From Adiantum capillus-veneris (taxonomy: Eukaryota > Streptophyta > Polypodiopsida > Polypodiales > Pteridaceae), in contig CM043964.1 in the NCBI GenBank assembly GCA_014529385.2, forward strand, positions 109,831,587 to 109,895,586: a stretch of 64,000 nt of DNA. Direction: 5' to 3'. A program made the position numbers and the translations under genes. The first letter of the stretch is position 1; each line of letters opens with the position of its first letter. Under the pieces are notes generated by a model. The model was given only the letters and a program-made list of their open reading frames with translations. It did not search any database and was not told the DNA's origin. Positions 62,843 through 64,000 of the stretch are shown in pieces.

Positions 62843-64000
62843 CTCTTGAAGAATAAAGAAAACTTTTTAAGAATCTTTTGATACATGTTTTTCTCGTGAG
62901 TCAGCCTGCTAACTCTCCGCTAGAAGTGGCAAGAGTCTTCATCGGTTTGTCGATTGACCACTAATTGCCATAAGGGCTATGAGCCACACACGTTGGCTAA
63001 GAGTCATTGTTAGAACTCAGGGAAGACCCACCCGTTGGAAATCCTTGGATGATTGTTGAACAACTCCACCCATTGGACTTGCCATCGGTGTTAATGGTCA
63101 AGCAAGAGTCTTGCCATTACATATGGGTATTTTGTAAGCACTACATGTTTTGGTGCAATGATTGAGCTGAGTTTTTTAAACTTACACTCGCATAAGCTGA
63201 TCTATAGCACGACGTATAGATGCAGCAAACATTTCAAATAGCATGGTTGTCCCTAAGAGCTAGGGGTTCCCCTCTGCATGGACCTCCCGTTTTCTCTATA
63301 GCACTACGAGTGTCTATGGCAACACAGTTTTGGGATAAGACCTAGCATTGAGGATCACAGTTTGATCTATTCCCGTTATACTTTCAACGAAAGACGTCCG
63401 CAATCTACCACGCAGTAGTGGACACATTCAACTTTTCAAGTTGATTCCAATCATTATGTATACGGTTGACTATGTTGGTTATCGTTACCTGCTAATTGAG
63501 CAGTTCCTACAAAGAGTCTTACCAAGGGGTTTGCCTACGTAGATTCTAACCAAAGGGTTTGGATTGCGAAGGCAACACCAAAGGTTTTTAGTGCAACGTT
63601 GCTTTTTTTGTTCATAGGTGGGCGAGGTGCTCCTGTCTATTTGAATACGGGTAAGTGAACATTCAGTTCAATCTCCAGGTACGCATCTATTGATTTGGTT
63701 TTATTCCATTTTTTAGTATGCTTTGCTTGCTCAGGTCATATAAATATGCTTGAATATTTTTGAGCCATGCCGGGGACATGTCGGAACAAAGTATTTTGGG
63801 CCGTAGTGTCCAATATACAATATGCTATTATGAACCCACTTGTCGGGTTCGATTTGGCACATGTTGTCACATGGGATACAACATGGTCTAGGAACTCAAG
63901 GAGTTCGGTTTAGCCAATGTGGAGCAGTGATAATGAGGGTCCCTCTCACTCTTGTCCCAGAGTGTTTTGCAGTTACCTCCACACACAAGTACATCTTGTA
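61905..64000 (+). mobile_element. Block Z: tail behind mini-Gag Z and second forward noncoding block, runs off the window
   Basis: 61905-62850 matches the tail of copy W. From about 62280 it also aligns with 48710-50340 of block X (TTGGCATCAAG, GTGCAAGGCACT, GGCATTGAGGATCA, ACCTGCTAATTGAGCAGTTC). A CT tract lies at 62779-62836. So W, X and Z are parts of one family, and mini-Gag sits upstream of the noncoding block in the same orientation. Confidence 0.72.
62779..62836 (+). repeat. (CT)n microsatellite in block Z
   Basis: About 58 bp of CT; X and W have only short CT runs at the matching place, so it expanded after the copies separated. Confidence 0.94.

Overview
The window is a transposon-rich piece of a land-plant nuclear genome. 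Almost all of it is nested, mostly broken retrotransposons: Ty3/gypsy chromoviruses, Ty1/copia, and two kinds of LINE. Long GA/CT microsatellites are scattered through it, and there is very little host coding sequence. The plant assignment rests on chromodomain gypsy elements primed by initiator-Met tRNA (PBS TGGTATCAGAGC), an L1-type LINE whose ORF1 ends in a zinc knuckle, and telobox motifs in LTRs. Two spliced WD40 exons at 41134-41622 resemble the axonemal protein CFAP251/WDR66. If that is right, the plant makes flagellated sperm (bryophyte, lycophyte, fern or a basal gymnosperm). The species cannot be named from the sequence.

Layout, left to right. 1-12655: a reverse-strand LTR element (RevA; 5' LTR 12005-12655, PBS 11993-12004) that runs off the left edge. 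It is split by Gyp-1 (90-11431, 5-bp duplication GCGCG), which is itself split by the copia element Cop-1 (4604-8709, duplication GAGGG). 12656-13250: 3' end of an older gypsy element (Gyp-0) into which RevA inserted. 13500-14450: noncoding, with two short tandem-repeat fields. 14560-17850: LINE-0, with an intact coiled-coil/RRM-type ORF1 and a gutted ORF2 interrupted by an hAT-like insert. 17933-38949: Gyp-2, whose 3' LTR was split by a 5'-truncated reverse LINE (LINE-r, 24075-26280) and then by a nearly full-length forward LINE (LINE-f, 26315-29923 and 36406-38402). LINE-f was in turn split by Gyp-3 (29924-36405, duplication TGCTG). 38950-42650: a small unidentified ORF, a decayed gypsy fragment, and the two WD40 exons on the minus strand. 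42650-46300: a decayed reverse-strand gypsy with short LTRs (Gyp-4). 46379-64000: a family of long, largely noncoding elements. One copy is forward (X), one inverted (Y, 56100-60100) and one forward (Z, 61208 to the right edge). Two places in it (52497-53084 and 61329-61904) carry a small Gag-like protein with the N-terminus and zinc knuckle of Gyp-4-type Gag but no capsid domain. A SWIM zinc-finger pseudogene and an unidentified ORF lie between X and Y.

No complete autonomous element survives: every pol seen has frameshifts, stops or deletions. The best-preserved units are Gyp-3, LINE-f ORF2, the Cop-1 integrase/RT segment and LINE-0 ORF1. The most unusual items are the capsid-less mini-Gag family, the foldback at the LINE-r 5' junction that made a palindromic LTR scrap, the LTRs loaded with teloboxes and TGACGTGG boxes, and the WD40 exons surviving in this transposon-dense sequence.
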